This document shows positions 25,752-35,447 of a stretch of 64,000 nt of DNA, piece after piece. Made by a program: the position numbers and the translations under genes. The notes beneath the pieces are model-generated. The model was given only the letters and a program-made list of their open reading frames with translations, was not told the DNA's origin and did not search any database. Source of the DNA: Labedella phragmitis (lineage in GTDB: Bacteria > Actinomycetota > Actinomycetes > Actinomycetales > Microbacteriaceae); NCBI RefSeq assembly GCF_004078635.1, contig NZ_RZNB01000002.1:310001-374000 (forward strand), read 5' to 3'. Position 1 is the first letter of the stretch; every line of letters starts with the position of its first letter.

Positions 25752-27126
25752 CGTCCCGCCCGAGGATCAGGATCCTTTCACGTCCCTCCTGAGGGGCGGC
25801 GGCACACCGGAGCAGGGCTCGAGGTCCACCCCGCCGCGACCCGCCGGTGGAGACGCCGGATCGGATGGGCCGCTCTCACGACGGGAAGCACGCGAACGGG
25901 CGACGTCGGCGGGAGGGGACGCCCCCGTCGTCGACGAGGACGTCCCTCCGCACGTGTTGCTGGGCACAGCGACGGCGGAGCAACCGACGGTCGCCGCCGA
26001 CAGGTCCTCACGACGGGCGTCGACGCGCAGCGCGGAATACCCGCCGAGGGACAAGCCGTCCCGACGTCGTGGCGTCGCCGTGGGCATCATCATCACTCTC
26101 CTCGTTGTCGTAGGGGTCGTCGCGAGTGGTTCCTACGTCTGGAACACCTTCGAGCCCCAGATCCGGTCGGTCATGGGCTGGGAGGAGCCGAACGACTTCG
26201 ACGGTGCGGGCAGCGGCGAAGTGCTCATCACGATCGCCGACGGCGAGACGGGGTCCGACGTCGCCGACACCCTCGAGACCGCTGGCGTCACGAAGACGGC
26301 AGAAGCCTTCTACGAGCTCCTGCTCGACCAGGACGAAGACGTGGTCTTCCAGCCGGGCGTCTACAGCCTCGCGAAGGGGATGAGCGCCCGTTCCGCGCTC
26401 GACGCGCTCCAGGACCCAGCGAGCAAGATCGAACGCACCGCGGTGATCCGCGAGGGCATCACGGGACCCACGATCATCGCCGAACTCTCCGCGGCGACCG
26501 AGATCCCCGTCGAGGAGTTCGAGGCGGCGATCGCCGACCCGACCGTCTACGGGGTTCCCGAGAACGCCGTGTCGATCGAGGGATGGCTCTTCCCCGCGAC
26601 GTACACGTTCGACCCCGGTCTGACGGCCCAGCAGGTCGTCCAGACGCTCGTCGACCGCACGATCGCATCGCTCGACAGCGCCCGGGTGCCGGTGGAGGAC
26701 CGCGAGCGCGTGCTCACGATCGCGTCCATCATCCAGAGGGAGGCGCGTCAGGCCGACGACTTCTACAAGGTGTCGCGTGTCATCCAGAACCGTCTCGACG
26801 ACGGCATGCGGCTCGAGATGGACTCAACGGCGCAGTACGGCGTCGACGAGGCCACGGGGTCGGTGTGGTCGTCAGCCGAGGCGCTCGGGTCCGACAACCC
26901 CTGGAACACGTATCAGCGGGACGGACTCCCGGTCGGCCCGATCTCGAGCCCCGGCGACGTCGCGATCGATGCGGCCATGCACCCGGCCGACGGAAGCTGG
27001 TTGTTCTTCGTGACCGTCGACCTCAACACGGGGGAGACCGTCTTCTCGAACACCGTCTCGGAGCACGACGCCGCCGTGCGGCAACTCCGGGCCTGGTGCG
27101 CCGACAACCCCGGCAGCGGCTGCTGA
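25729..27126 (+). CDS. mltG: Endolytic murein transglycosylase MltG
   Basis: Membrane-bound enzyme that cleaves nascent glycan strands and sets their length. 465 residues from ATG 25729; a second ATG at 25744 is possible, but AGAGGAAA at about 25709-25716 fits the first better. A long acidic/Ser-rich cytoplasmic region of about 110 residues precedes one membrane helix (GVAVGIIITLLVVVGVVAS), then a LysM-like part (EVLITIADGETGSDVADTL) and the YceG domain. The catalytic Glu is in ASIIQREARQADDF, followed by QNRLDDGMRLEMDSTAQYGV. The long cytoplasmic N-terminus is a usual actinobacterial trait. Confidence 0.94.
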   Translation: MSRPPMNDVPPEDQDPFTSLLRGGGTPEQGSRSTPPRPAGGDAGSDGPLSRREARERATSAGGDAPVVDEDVPPHVLLGTATAEQPTVAADRSSRRASTRSAEYPPRDKPSRRRGVAVGIIITLLVVVGVVASGSYVWNTFEPQIRSVMGWEEPNDFDGAGSGEVLITIADGETGSDVADTLETAGVTKTAEAFYELLLDQDEDVVFQPGVYSLAKGMSARSALDALQDPASKIERTAVIREGITGPTIIAELSAATEIPVEEFEAAIADPTVYGVPENAVSIEGWLFPATYTFDPGLTAQQVVQTLVDRTIASLDSARVPVEDRERVLTIASIIQREARQADDFYKVSRVIQNRLDDGMRLEMDSTAQYGVDEATGSVWSSAEALGSDNPWNTYQRDGLPVGPISSPGDVAIDAAMHPADGSWLFFVTVDLNTGETVFSNTVSEHDAAVRQLRAWCADNPGSGC

Positions 27127-27134
27127 GCCGGGCC

Positions 27135-28016
27135 GTGCCGCTCGAGAACCCGTTGTTCGGCGTCGTCGGTTCGCCGATCGCGCATTCGCAGTCACCGGCC
27201 CTGCACCGGGCCGCCTACGCGGTGATCGGGTTCGAGGCGCGCTACGACCGGACGGAGATCGGCGACGGCGGTCTCGCGGACTTCCTCCGGGGTGCCGGTG
27301 TCGAGCGTCGCGGGCTCTCGGTGACGATGCCGCTCAAGCGCGAGGCGTGGTCGATCGCTGCGACACGTGATCGTGCGGCCGAACTCACGGGAGCCGTCAA
27401 CACGCTGTACCGGAGTGGTGGCGACGAGGACGCCCCGTTCGCCGGTGCGAACACCGACGTCGGCGGGATCGTCGATGCCGTCCGGTCGGGCGCTGCACGG
27501 GAGCCGCGGCACGTCCTCGTCCTCGGCGGCGGTGCGACGGCGTCCTCCGCCGTCGTGGCGGCCGCGGACCTCGGAGCGTCGGCCCTGACGCTCGCCGTGC
27601 GGACGCCCGAGCGCGCCGAGGGTGCAGCGCGACTTGCCCGGTCGATCGGTCTCGCCGTCGACGTCGTCACGCTCGACCGCATCGCGAGCATCCGCTCCGA
27701 CGTCGTCGTCTCGACCCTGCCGGGCGGAACGCCGCTCGCCGGTCTCCCCACGGCGGCGTGCGACGACGGCGCTCTGCTCCTCGACGCGGCCTACGCGCCG
27801 TGGCCGAGCGAACTCGTGAGGTACTGGATCGCCGGCGAGGCTCCGGTCGTGCACGGGCTCTCGATGCTCGTGCGCCAGGCGGCCCGGCAGGTGCGGCTGT
27901 TCGCGAGCGTCGACGACGCCGAGTGGGCGACCGTCGCCGATCGAACGACTGCTGCGATGTTCGACGTCGTCGGTCTCGACCGCTCGGGAATCGTTCGGTC
28001 CCTCCCCGACGCCTGA
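27135..28016 (+). CDS. aroE: Shikimate dehydrogenase
   Basis: Reduces 3-dehydroshikimate to shikimate. 293 residues from GTG 27135, 8 bases after mltG. Shikimate-binding motif [13 protein letters not shown] at about 11-23, catalytic Lys in VTMPLKREA, Asp in [10 protein letters not shown], and a nucleotide-binding [10 protein letters not shown]. Length is at the upper end for the family. The cofactor (NADPH in AroE, NAD in some actinobacterial relatives) cannot be fixed from the motif; the residue after the glycine loop strand ([10 protein letters not shown]) carries Arg, as NADP enzymes usually do. Confidence 0.92.
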   Translation: MPLENPLFGVVGSPIAHSQSPALHRAAYAVIGFEARYDRTEIGDGGLADFLRGAGVERRGLSVTMPLKREAWSIAATRDRAAELTGAVNTLYRSGGDEDAPFAGANTDVGGIVDAVRSGAAREPRHVLVLGGGATASSAVVAAADLGASALTLAVRTPERAEGAARLARSIGLAVDVVTLDRIASIRSDVVVSTLPGGTPLAGLPTAACDDGALLLDAAYAPWPSELVRYWIAGEAPVVHGLSMLVRQAARQVRLFASVDDAEWATVADRTTAAMFDVVGLDRSGIVRSLPDA

Positions 28017-28072
28017 CGTCGGACAGCGTCACGCGGCGTCGGCGATCCCCGCCGCTATGGGAGGATGGGGGA

Positions 28073-29302
28073 ATGCTGCGTTGGCTCACCGCCGGGGAAT
28101 CCCACGGCCCAGAACTCGTCGCGATCCTCGAGGGGCTCCCGGCAGGAGTGCCCGTCTCGCTCGCCGCGATGCGCGAGGATCTCGCGCGTCGCAAGCTCGG
28201 CTACGGTCGCGGCAGCCGGATGAAGTTCGAGGAGGACGAGCTCACACTCTCCGGTGGAGTGCGCCACGGGCTGAGCCTCGGTGGTCCCGTCGCCGTCCGC
28301 GTCGGCAACACCGAGTGGCCGAAGTGGAGCGAGGTCATGAGCGCCGAGCCCGTCGAGGCGACCGAGCGCTCCCGTGGACGCAGCGCTCCGCTCACGCGAC
28401 CCCGACCCGGCCACGCCGACCTCGTCGGCATGCAGAAGTACGACTTCGACGAGGCCCGACCGATCCTCGAGCGCGCGAGCGCGCGTGAGACCGCCGCGCG
28501 CGTCGCGCTCGGCGCCGTCGCCCGCTCCTTCCTGTCCGAGCTCGGCATCCGACTCGTCAGCCACACGCTCTCGATCGGACCCGTGCGCGTGCCCGAGGGG
28601 GCGGAGCTCCCGGGACCCGACGACGTCGATCGCCTCGACGCCGATCCGCTCCGGTGCTTCGACCCGGAGACGAGCGCGGCGATGGTGCGCGAGGTCGACG
28701 AGGCGAAGAAGGACGGCGACACCCTCGGCGGCATCGTCGAGGTGCTCGCCTACGGCCTGCCGCCGGGGCTCGGATCGCACGTGCACTGGGACCGCCGACT
28801 CGACGGTCGGCTCGCGCAGGCCCTCATGGGCATCCAGGCGATCAAGGGTGTCGAGGTCGGCGACGGCTTCGAGACGACGCGTCGCCGGGGTTCGGCCGCG
28901 CACGACGAGCTCTTCATCGGCCCCGACGGGATCGCGCGCGCGAGCGACCGTGCGGGCGGCACCGAGGGGGGCATGAGCACGGGGACGGTACTGCGCGTGC
29001 GTGCCGGCATGAAGCCCATCGCGACCGTGCCGCACTCCCTGCGGACCGTCGACGTCTCGACCGGCGAGCAGGCGACCGCGCACCACCAGCGCTCGGACGT
29101 CTGCGCGGTCCCGGCGGCCGGCGTCGTCGCAGAGGCGATGGTCGCGCTCGTGCTCGCCGACGCCGTGCTCGAGAAGTTCGGTGGCGACTCCGTCGGCGAG
29201 ACGCGGCGCAATCTCCGGTCCTACCTCGAGGCGATCCCCGAGGAGCTCCGCACGGCGGTGCAGTCGGACGCGAAGCTCGGATCCGCGACGACCGGTGTCT
29301 GA
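28073..29302 (+). CDS. aroC: Chorismate synthase
   Basis: FMN-dependent last step of the shikimate pathway, from EPSP to chorismate. 409 residues. The start [18 protein letters not shown], the segments [31 protein letters not shown] and [10 protein letters not shown] are diagnostic. ATG 28073 follows a G-rich sequence; a TATGGG at 28056-28061 could be a -10 box, so aroC may be transcribed independently of aroE. It overlaps aroK by 8 bases. Confidence 0.97.
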   Translation: MLRWLTAGESHGPELVAILEGLPAGVPVSLAAMREDLARRKLGYGRGSRMKFEEDELTLSGGVRHGLSLGGPVAVRVGNTEWPKWSEVMSAEPVEATERSRGRSAPLTRPRPGHADLVGMQKYDFDEARPILERASARETAARVALGAVARSFLSELGIRLVSHTLSIGPVRVPEGAELPGPDDVDRLDADPLRCFDPETSAAMVREVDEAKKDGDTLGGIVEVLAYGLPPGLGSHVHWDRRLDGRLAQALMGIQAIKGVEVGDGFETTRRRGSAAHDELFIGPDGIARASDRAGGTEGGMSTGTVLRVRAGMKPIATVPHSLRTVDVSTGEQATAHHQRSDVCAVPAAGVVAEAMVALVLADAVLEKFGGDSVGETRRNLRSYLEAIPEELRTAVQSDAKLGSATTGV

Positions 29303-29804
29303 GCAGGCGGTCCGCGCCCTCGTCGTGATCGGTCCCATGGCCGCGGGCAAGTCCAAGATCGGCCGCCGAGTCGCACGGAACCTCGGCGTGCCGTTCGCCG
29401 ACACCGACCGGTCGATCGTCGCGCAGCACGGTCCGATCCCGCAGATCTTCGAGCGAGAGGGTGAGGCCGTGTTCCGCGAGTACGAGCGCGAGGCCGTCGC
29501 CCGTGCCGTCTCGCGGCGTTCGGTCGTCTCGCTCGGCGGTGGAGCCGTCATGCACCCCGACACGCGGGCGCTCCTCGCGCGAGCCACGGTCGTCTACCTC
29601 ACCGTGAGCAGCGCCGCCGTCCGCTCCCGCATCGCGGGATCGAACCGACCGCTCCTGACCGACGGGATCGAGTCGTGGGAGCGCATCTTCGCGGAGCGCG
29701 CACCCGTCTACGAGTCGCTCGCGACCGAGACCTGGGACACCTCCACGCTTCCCATCACCCGATTGGCCGACGACATCGCCGCGTGGGCGAAAGGACGAGT
29801 ATGA
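29295..29804 (+). CDS. aroK: Shikimate kinase
   Basis: Phosphorylates shikimate at the 3-OH. 169 residues from GTG 29295, overlapping aroC by 8 bases. P-loop [15 protein letters not shown] at about 13-27, Mg-binding DTDRSI, the substrate motif FREYEREA, the glycine-rich SLGGGAVM and lid region SNRPLLTDG are all present. The stop overlaps the aroB start as ATGA. Some shikimate kinase-like enzymes phosphorylate gluconate, but the aro context settles it. Confidence 0.95.
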   Translation: MSEQAVRALVVIGPMAAGKSKIGRRVARNLGVPFADTDRSIVAQHGPIPQIFEREGEAVFREYEREAVARAVSRRSVVSLGGGAVMHPDTRALLARATVVYLTVSSAAVRSRIAGSNRPLLTDGIESWERIFAERAPVYESLATETWDTSTLPITRLADDIAAWAKGRV

Positions 29805-30901
29805 CCGAGATCGTGAATCCCGCGCCGGGCGGCGCACCCATCCGCGTCGGCGGAGACTCAGGCTACGACGTCGTCGTGGGGCGCGGCGTCCTCGACCGCG
29901 TCGCCGACGCGCTCGGCCCGGGCGTCCGCAAGGTGCTCATCGTGCACGCCCCGACCCTCGGCGCCGAGGCCTCCCGTCTGCGGGAGCGACTCCTCGATTC
30001 CTCGTTGGAGGTGCTCCTGGCGGAGATCCCGGACGCCGAGTCGGGCAAGCGCGTCGAGGTCGCCGCGTTCTGCTGGCAGATCCTCGGTCAGGCCGACTTC
30101 ACGCGCAGCGACGCGGTCATCGGCCTCGGAGGAGGCGCCACGACCGACCTCGCGGGATTCGTCGCGGCGACGTGGCTCCGCGGGGTGAGGCTCGTGCAGA
30201 TCCCGACGACCGTCCTCGGCATGGTCGACGCGGCCGTCGGCGGGAAGACCGGCATCAACACGAACGAGGGCAAGAACCTCGTCGGCGCCTTCCACGCGCC
30301 GGCCGCGGTCGTCGCCGACCTCGATCTGCTGTCGACGCTGTCCCGCAACGAGATCCTCGCGGGATTCGCGGAGGTCGTGAAGTGCGGCTTCATCGGGGAC
30401 CCGCGCATCCTCGAGGTCATCGAGGCCGACGTCGCGCGCGTCACGGACCCTGGCACGGACGAGTTCCTCGAGGTCGTGCAGCGCTCGATCGCCCTCAAGG
30501 CCGCCGTCGTGAGCGAGGACTTCACCGAGCAGGGCCGACGCGAGATCCTCAACTACGGTCACACCCTCGGCCACGCGATCGAGCACGCCGAGCGGTATCA
30601 GTGGCGGCACGGAGCGGCCGTCGCGATCGGCATGGTGTTCGCCGCGGAGCTCGGCCGGCTCTCCGGTCCGCTCTCGGACGCCGTCGTGGACCGGCACCGC
30701 TCGGTGCTGTCGTCGCTCGATCTGCCGATCGACTACCCGGTCGGGCGCTGGAACACCCTGCTCGCGACGATGCAGCGCGACAAGAAGGCGCGAGCCGGGC
30801 TGCTGCGTTTCATCGTCCTCGACGACATCGCTCGCCCCACCGTGTTGACCGGGCCGGACCAGTCGCTCCTGTTCACGGCCTGGCAGGAGGTAGGTTCGTA
30901 G
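29801..30901 (+). CDS. aroB: 3-dehydroquinate synthase
   Basis: NAD- and divalent metal-dependent cyclisation of DAHP to 3-dehydroquinate. 366 residues. Family motifs: GLGGGATTDLAGFVAATWLR, QIPTTVLGMVDAAVGGKTGI, NEGKNLVGAFHAP, the metal-ligand Glu in AEVVKCGFI and His in NYGHTLGHAIEH. Coupled to aroK by a 4-base overlap. aroQ follows 2 bases after the stop. Confidence 0.97.
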   Translation: MTEIVNPAPGGAPIRVGGDSGYDVVVGRGVLDRVADALGPGVRKVLIVHAPTLGAEASRLRERLLDSSLEVLLAEIPDAESGKRVEVAAFCWQILGQADFTRSDAVIGLGGGATTDLAGFVAATWLRGVRLVQIPTTVLGMVDAAVGGKTGINTNEGKNLVGAFHAPAAVVADLDLLSTLSRNEILAGFAEVVKCGFIGDPRILEVIEADVARVTDPGTDEFLEVVQRSIALKAAVVSEDFTEQGRREILNYGHTLGHAIEHAERYQWRHGAAVAIGMVFAAELGRLSGPLSDAVVDRHRSVLSSLDLPIDYPVGRWNTLLATMQRDKKARAGLLRFIVLDDIARPTVLTGPDQSLLFTAWQEVGS

Positions 30902-30903
30902 CC

Positions 30904-31341
30904 ATGCCGACAGTCCTCGTCCTCAACGGCCCGAACCTCGGTCGACTGGGCAGCCGGGAGCCGGACGTCTACGGCTCCGCCGACCTCGACGCGCTCCGCG
31001 CGGAACTCACGGCGACAGCACCGGCCGGCTGGACGATCGACCTCCGCCAGACCGACGACGAGGGCGAGCTCATCGGCTGGTTGCACGAAGCCGCGGACAG
31101 CGGCGCGCCCGTGATCCTCAACCCGGCCGCCTTCACCCACTACAGCTACGGACTCCGAGACGCGGCGGCCCTCGTCACGAAACCCGGGGGCACGCTCATC
31201 GAAGTGCATCTCTCGAATCCCCACGCGCGGGAGACGTTCCGGCACACGAGCGTCATCAGCGGCGTCGCGAGCGGTGTCATAGCGGGCTTCGGCTTCGACT
31301 CCTACCGGCTCGCGCTCCTCCAGGTGGTCGGTTCGTCCTGA
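30904..31341 (+). CDS. aroQ: Type II 3-dehydroquinate dehydratase
   Basis: Dodecameric, heat-stable dehydratase that forms 3-dehydroshikimate. 145 residues. LNGPNLGRLGSREPDVYGSA contains the catalytic Arg/Tyr loop, QTDDEGELIGWLHEA follows, then ILNPAAFTHYSYGLRDA (active-site Asn and His) and EVHLSNPHARETFRHTS. Last of the aroE-C-K-B-Q cluster, which covers every step from DAHP to chorismate except EPSP synthase (aroA). Confidence 0.97.
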   Translation: MPTVLVLNGPNLGRLGSREPDVYGSADLDALRAELTATAPAGWTIDLRQTDDEGELIGWLHEAADSGAPVILNPAAFTHYSYGLRDAAALVTKPGGTLIEVHLSNPHARETFRHTSVISGVASGVIAGFGFDSYRLALLQVVGSS

Positions 31342-31348
31342 GGCCGCG

Positions 31349-31378
31349 TTGGTCCGGGGGAGGTCGTGCCGGTAGACT
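31349..31378 (+). promoter_or_regulatory. Promoter of efp-nusB
   Basis: TTGGTC (31349-31354), 18-base spacer, TAGACT (31373-31378). The predicted start near 31385 gives a leader of about 70 bases before efp. Confidence 0.6.
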
Positions 31379-31453
31379 CGGCAGCTGGCCGACTCCGGCC
31401 CTTCCGCGGTTCACGACCGCAGCCTCCTGACCGCGTATCGAACGGACATCCCC

Positions 31454-32017
31454 ATGGCCTCTACCGCTGACATCAAGAACGGCGTCGTCATCAACATCGA
31501 TGGACAGCTGTGGTCCGTCATCGAGTTCCAGCACGTCAAGCCGGGTAAGGGCGGCGCGTTCGTCCGCACGAAGCTCAAGAACATCATGACGGGCAAGGTC
31601 GTCGACAAGACGTACAACGCCGGCGCGAAGATCGAGACCGAGAACGTCGACCGCCGCGACTACCAGTACCTCTACAACGACGGCTCCGGCTTCGTCTTCA
31701 TGGACACGAGCGACTACGACCAGATCACCGTTCCGGCGGAGATCGTGGGCGACGCCGCCAACTTCATGCTCGAGAATCAGATGGCCACCGTCGCGATGAA
31801 CAACGGCAACCCGCTCTACGTCGAGCTGCCCGCGTCTGTCGTCCTCGAGATCACCTACACGGAGCCGGGGCTCCAGGGCGACCGCTCGACCGGAGGCACG
31901 AAGCCCGCGACCGTCGAGACCGGTTACCAGATCCAGGTTCCGCTGTTCCTCGAGACCGGCACTCGCGTCAAGGTCGACACGCGGACGGGCGACTACCTGG
32001 GCCGGGTCACCGACTAG
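31454..32017 (+). CDS. efp: Elongation factor P
   Basis: Rescues ribosomes stalled on proline stretches. 187 residues with the KOW-like N-domain ([20 protein letters not shown]), the tip loop [15 protein letters not shown] with Lys at the position modified in other species, an OB domain, and the C-terminal signature [21 protein letters not shown]. No epmA/epmB or other modification gene is nearby; actinobacterial EF-P is generally thought to act unmodified. The stop shares one base with nusB. Confidence 0.97.
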   Translation: MASTADIKNGVVINIDGQLWSVIEFQHVKPGKGGAFVRTKLKNIMTGKVVDKTYNAGAKIETENVDRRDYQYLYNDGSGFVFMDTSDYDQITVPAEIVGDAANFMLENQMATVAMNNGNPLYVELPASVVLEITYTEPGLQGDRSTGGTKPATVETGYQIQVPLFLETGTRVKVDTRTGDYLGRVTD

Positions 32018-32430
32018 TGGGAGCCCGCACGAAGGCGCGCAAGCGCGCTCTCGACATCCTCTACTCGGCGGACGTCCGCCGCATCACGCCGGCCGAGGCT
32101 CTCTCCGCCGAGGCCGGTCGGGCCGCGAGCGAACCGGATCGAGCCGCGTCGTGGCTGTACGCGCGCGACATCGTCGACGGGGTCATCGAGAATCAGGTCG
32201 AGATCGACGAGCAGATCGAGACGTTCTCGCAGGGCTGGTCCCTCGAGCGCATGCCCGCGATCGACCGGGCCATCCTGCGCATCGGGGTGTGGGAGGTCCT
32301 CTTCAACGTGGAGATCCCGACGGGCGTCGCCATCGACGAGGCTGTCGAGGCCGCCAAGGAGTATTCGACGGACGACTCGCCCGGTTTCGTCAACGGGCTG
32401 CTCGGCCGGATCGCGCAACAGGCCTCCTGA
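32017..32430 (+). CDS. nusB: Transcription antitermination factor NusB
   Basis: All-helical RNA-binding protein that joins NusE(S10) on boxA in rRNA transcripts. 137 residues from GTG 32017. RTKARKRALDILYSADVR at the N-terminus, then ERMPAIDRAILRIGVWEVLF and IDEAVEAAKEYSTDDSPGFVNGLLG at the C-terminus are characteristic. Coupled to efp; followed by a 188-bp gap holding a weak terminator and the pyr promoter. Confidence 0.96.
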   Translation: MGARTKARKRALDILYSADVRRITPAEALSAEAGRAASEPDRAASWLYARDIVDGVIENQVEIDEQIETFSQGWSLERMPAIDRAILRIGVWEVLFNVEIPTGVAIDEAVEAAKEYSTDDSPGFVNGLLGRIAQQAS

Positions 32431-32449
32431 CGACAGAGCTACACCCGAA

Positions 32450-32479
32450 CGAGGGCGACATGTACGACGGGCGCCCTCG
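32450..32479 (+). terminator. Possible hairpin terminator after nusB
   Basis: An 8-bp stem (32450-32457 with 32472-32479) with a 14-base loop, 20 bases after the nusB stop. The long loop and lack of a U-tract make it a modest candidate. Confidence 0.4.
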
Positions 32480-32552
32480 CCGCGGAACTGCCGCCTTCGA
32501 CCGGTGGACGGGGCACGCGGCTGAAGCGGGGAAGCCGTCCTCCTGATCCTGA

Positions 32553-32558
32553 TAGGGT
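32553..32558 (+). promoter_or_regulatory. Candidate -10 element (TAGGGT) of the pyr operon
   Basis: TAGGGT at 32553-32558 predicts transcription from about 32565, giving a leader of about 55 bases that is almost entirely the PyrR-type structure described next. Confidence 0.5.
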
Positions 32559-32578
32559 CGGAGACAGCAACGAGACAA

Positions 32579-32618
32579 CCTTTAACACCGTCCGGAGAGG
32601 CGGAGAAGGGAGTCGGAC
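32579..32618 (+). promoter_or_regulatory. PyrR-binding loop overlapping the pyrR ribosome binding site
   Basis: GTCCGGAGAGGC at 32590-32601 fits the PyrR-binding consensus known from Bacillus (ARUCCNGNGAGGYU): an upper stem GUC/GGC around the hexaloop CGGAGA. Below an internal bulge, CCTT (32579-32582) can pair with AAGG (32606-32609), which is the pyrR Shine-Dalgarno. A competing stem GTCCG (32590-32594)/CGGAC (32614-32618) leaves the Shine-Dalgarno in a loop. No attenuator terminator is present. This fits UMP-bound PyrR repressing translation initiation, as reported for Mycobacterium. Confidence 0.7.
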
Positions 32619-33158
32619 ATGAGCGCACGGGTCGTGCTGCAGCATGCTGACATCTCGCGGGCGCTGACCCGCATCGCTCACGAGATCCTCGAGTCCAATC
32701 GTGGACCAGACGATCTCGTCATCCTCGGCATCCCCACGCGGGGAGTCGTCCTCGCGCGACGCGTGGCCCGTCTCGTCTCGGAGATCTCCGGGACCGGCGT
32801 CCCCGTCGGATCGCTCGACGTCACGATGTACCGCGACGACCTCTCGCGGAACCCCACTCGCGCGCCGTCGCCCACGTCCATTCCGGCTCGCGGCCTCGAT
32901 GGTGCGACGGTCGTCCTCGTCGACGACGTCCTGTATTCCGGACGCACCATCCGCGCAGCGCTCGACGCGATCGGCGACATCGGTCGGCCCCGCGCCGTCC
33001 GACTCGCCGCGCTCGTGGATCGGGGCCACCGGGAACTGCCGATCCGGCCCGACTTCGTGGGCAAGAACCTCCCGTCGTCGCCGAGCGAGCGCATCTTCGT
33101 GCGCCTCGAGGACGTCGACGGCGAGGAATCCGTGACGATCGAGCAGGGCGGCGTCTGA
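32619..33158 (+). CDS. pyrR: Pyr operon regulator/uracil phosphoribosyltransferase PyrR
   Basis: Bifunctional RNA-binding regulator and weak UPRTase. 179 residues from ATG 32619, with GAGAAGGGAG 6 bases upstream. The PRPP-binding motif [18 protein letters not shown] is at about 90-107; [15 protein letters not shown] and [10 protein letters not shown] are further family motifs. The TGATG overlap couples it to pyrB. Its RNA target is directly upstream, so it is autoregulated with the whole operon. Confidence 0.96.
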   Translation: MSARVVLQHADISRALTRIAHEILESNRGPDDLVILGIPTRGVVLARRVARLVSEISGTGVPVGSLDVTMYRDDLSRNPTRAPSPTSIPARGLDGATVVLVDDVLYSGRTIRAALDAIGDIGRPRAVRLAALVDRGHRELPIRPDFVGKNLPSSPSERIFVRLEDVDGEESVTIEQGGV

Positions 33159-34105
33159 TGCGCCACTTGCTCTCGACCCGCGACCTCTCGCGCGACGCCG
33201 CCATCCACATCCTCGACGTCGCCGAGGACATGGCCGACACGCAGACGCGCGAGGTACGGAAGCTCCCGACCCTCCGCGGCAAGACCGTCGTCAACCTCTT
33301 CTTCGAGGACTCGACGCGCACGCGCATCTCGTTCGAGGCCGCGGCGAAGCGGCTCTCGGCCGACGTCATCAACTTCAGCGCCAAGGGCTCGAGCGTGTCC
33401 AAGGGCGAGAGCCTCAAGGACACCGCGCAGACGCTCGAGGAGATGGGGGCGGACGCCGTCGTCATCCGCCACGGCGCGTCCGGCGCCCCGCACACCCTCG
33501 CTGCGAGCGGATGGATCGACGCCGGCATCGTGAACGCAGGCGACGGGACGCACGAGCACCCTACCCAGGCGCTCCTCGACGCGTTCACCATCCGCCGCTG
33601 CCTGCACGGATCGGCGAGCCGCGGGCGTGCCCTCGATGGCGTGACGGTCGCGATCGTCGGCGACATCCTGCACTCGCGCGTCGCGCGCTCGAACGTCTGG
33701 CTGCTCTCGGCCCTCGGGGCGCGGACGGTCTTCGTCGGTCCGCCGACCCTCGTGCCGAACCACCTCGAGGGGTGGCCGGCCGAGGTGTCGTTCGACCTCG
33801 ACGCGACCCTCGCGACGGGTCCCGACGTCGTCATGATGCTCCGCATCCAGTCGGAGCGCATGAACGACGCGTTCTTCCCGAACCCGCGCGAGTACTCGAG
33901 GCGGTGGGGACTCGACGACGAGCGCCTCGCCCGTCTCGGCCCGGATACGATTGTCATGCACCCCGGACCGATGAACCGCGGACTCGAGATCTCCTCGCGC
34001 GCCGCGGACTCGCCTCGATCGACGGTACGCGAGCAAGTCGCGAACGGTGTCTCCGCGCGAATGGCCGTGCTCTATCTCCTGCTCTCCGGCGAACGTGAGG
34101 ACTGA
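33158..34105 (+). CDS. pyrB: Aspartate carbamoyltransferase catalytic subunit
   Basis: Forms carbamoyl aspartate from carbamoyl phosphate and aspartate. 315 residues. Carbamoyl-phosphate site [18 protein letters not shown] at about 49-66, the [13 protein letters not shown] loop, [12 protein letters not shown] and [11 protein letters not shown] are all present. No regulatory subunit gene (pyrI) follows, so this is a class of ATCase without it or using PyrC as partner, as in other actinobacteria. It overlaps pyrR by one base. Confidence 0.97.
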   Translation: MRHLLSTRDLSRDAAIHILDVAEDMADTQTREVRKLPTLRGKTVVNLFFEDSTRTRISFEAAAKRLSADVINFSAKGSSVSKGESLKDTAQTLEEMGADAVVIRHGASGAPHTLAASGWIDAGIVNAGDGTHEHPTQALLDAFTIRRCLHGSASRGRALDGVTVAIVGDILHSRVARSNVWLLSALGARTVFVGPPTLVPNHLEGWPAEVSFDLDATLATGPDVVMMLRIQSERMNDAFFPNPREYSRRWGLDDERLARLGPDTIVMHPGPMNRGLEISSRAADSPRSTVREQVANGVSARMAVLYLLLSGERED

Positions 34106-34106
34106 C

Positions 34107-35447
34107 ATGTCGAACTCTTCCTTCCTCCTCAGCGGAGCGACGCTGCCCGACGGATCGACGGCCGACATCGCGATCGCCGATGGATTCGTCGTGGGAGTCG
34201 GAGACGGTCTCGATTCCGTCGATGCGATCGTGATCGACGCGGCCGGCCTCCAGGCGCTCCCCGGGCTCGTCGACCTGCATACCCACTTGCGAGAGCCCGG
34301 TTACGAGGACAGCGAGACCGTGTTGACGGGAACCCGCGCCGCGGCCGCCGGCGGTTTCACGACGGTCTTCGCGATGGCGAACACCTCTCCCGTCGCCGAC
34401 ACCGCCGGCCTCGTGGAACAGGAACTCGCCCTGGGCGAGGCCTCCGGCTACGCGACGGTGCAGCCCATCGGGGCCGTGACGACGGGACTCGCGGGGGAGC
34501 GGCTCGCCGAGCTCGGCGCCATGGCGTCGTCGCGGGCGCGCGTCCGCCTGTTCTCCGACGACGGCTTCTGCGTGAGCGATCCGCTGCTCATGCGCCGCGC
34601 GCTCGAGTACGTGAAGGCGTTCGACGGCGCGATCGCGCAGCACGCCCAGGAGCCGCGCCTCACCGTCGGCGCCCAGATGAACGAGGGCGAGGTGTCGACG
34701 CGCCTCGGCCTCGCCGGCTGGCCCGCCGTCGCCGAGGAGGCGATCATCGCGCGCGACGTGCTCCTGACCGAGCACGTCGGGAGCCGGTTGCACGTGTGCC
34801 ACGTGTCCACGGCCGGTTCCGTCGAGATCATCCGGTGGGCCAAGGCACGCGGCATCGCCGTCACGGCCGAGGTCACCCCGCATCACCTGCTCCTCACGGA
34901 CGACCTCGCGGAGAGCTACGACGCGCGGTTCAAGGTCAACCCGCCGCTGCGCTCCGCCGAGGACGTCGCCGCCGTGCGCGAGGGCCTCGCCGACGGCACG
35001 ATCGACATCGTCGCGACCGACCACGCGCCGCACCCGGATCAGCACAAGGACTGCGCGTGGCCCGAGGCCGCGAACGGCATGGTGGGTCTCGAATCGGCGT
35101 TGAGCGTCGTGCACTCCGCGATGGTCGAGACGGGCCTGCTCGACTGGGCGGACGTCGCCCGAGTCCTCTCGTCGGCCCCCGCGCGCATCGGACGGCTCGA
35201 CGGCGTCGGTGCCCCGATCACGGTCGGGTCCCGCGCCGACGTCGTGCTCTACGACACGACGGCCTCGCGGACCTTCGACGTCGACGACCTCGCCGGGAAG
35301 AGCGCGAACTCGCCGTACGTCGGTCGGCAGTTGCCCGGTCGTGTCGTCGCGACGTTCCACCGGGGCGTGCCGACCGTGCTCGACGGCGCGTTGCGGCCCC
35401 ACGACGAGGTCCTCGCCGGGCAGCGGGCGGTGGTCGGTCGTGGATAA
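34107..35447 (+). CDS. pyrC: Dihydroorotase
   Basis: Cyclises carbamoyl aspartate to dihydroorotate; zinc amidohydrolase. 446 residues, class I type. Metal-binding DLHTHLREPGYED at about 57-69, the bridging region DDGFCVSDP, HVCHVSTAGSVEII, EVTPHHLLLTDD and the catalytic Asp in ATDHAPHP are present. ATG 34107 follows pyrB by 1 base; the stop overlaps the next gene by 8 bases. Confidence 0.97.
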   Translation: MSNSSFLLSGATLPDGSTADIAIADGFVVGVGDGLDSVDAIVIDAAGLQALPGLVDLHTHLREPGYEDSETVLTGTRAAAAGGFTTVFAMANTSPVADTAGLVEQELALGEASGYATVQPIGAVTTGLAGERLAELGAMASSRARVRLFSDDGFCVSDPLLMRRALEYVKAFDGAIAQHAQEPRLTVGAQMNEGEVSTRLGLAGWPAVAEEAIIARDVLLTEHVGSRLHVCHVSTAGSVEIIRWAKARGIAVTAEVTPHHLLLTDDLAESYDARFKVNPPLRSAEDVAAVREGLADGTIDIVATDHAPHPDQHKDCAWPEAANGMVGLESALSVVHSAMVETGLLDWADVARVLSSAPARIGRLDGVGAPITVGSRADVVLYDTTASRTFDVDDLAGKSANSPYVGRQLPGRVVATFHRGVPTVLDGALRPHDEVLAGQRAVVGRG

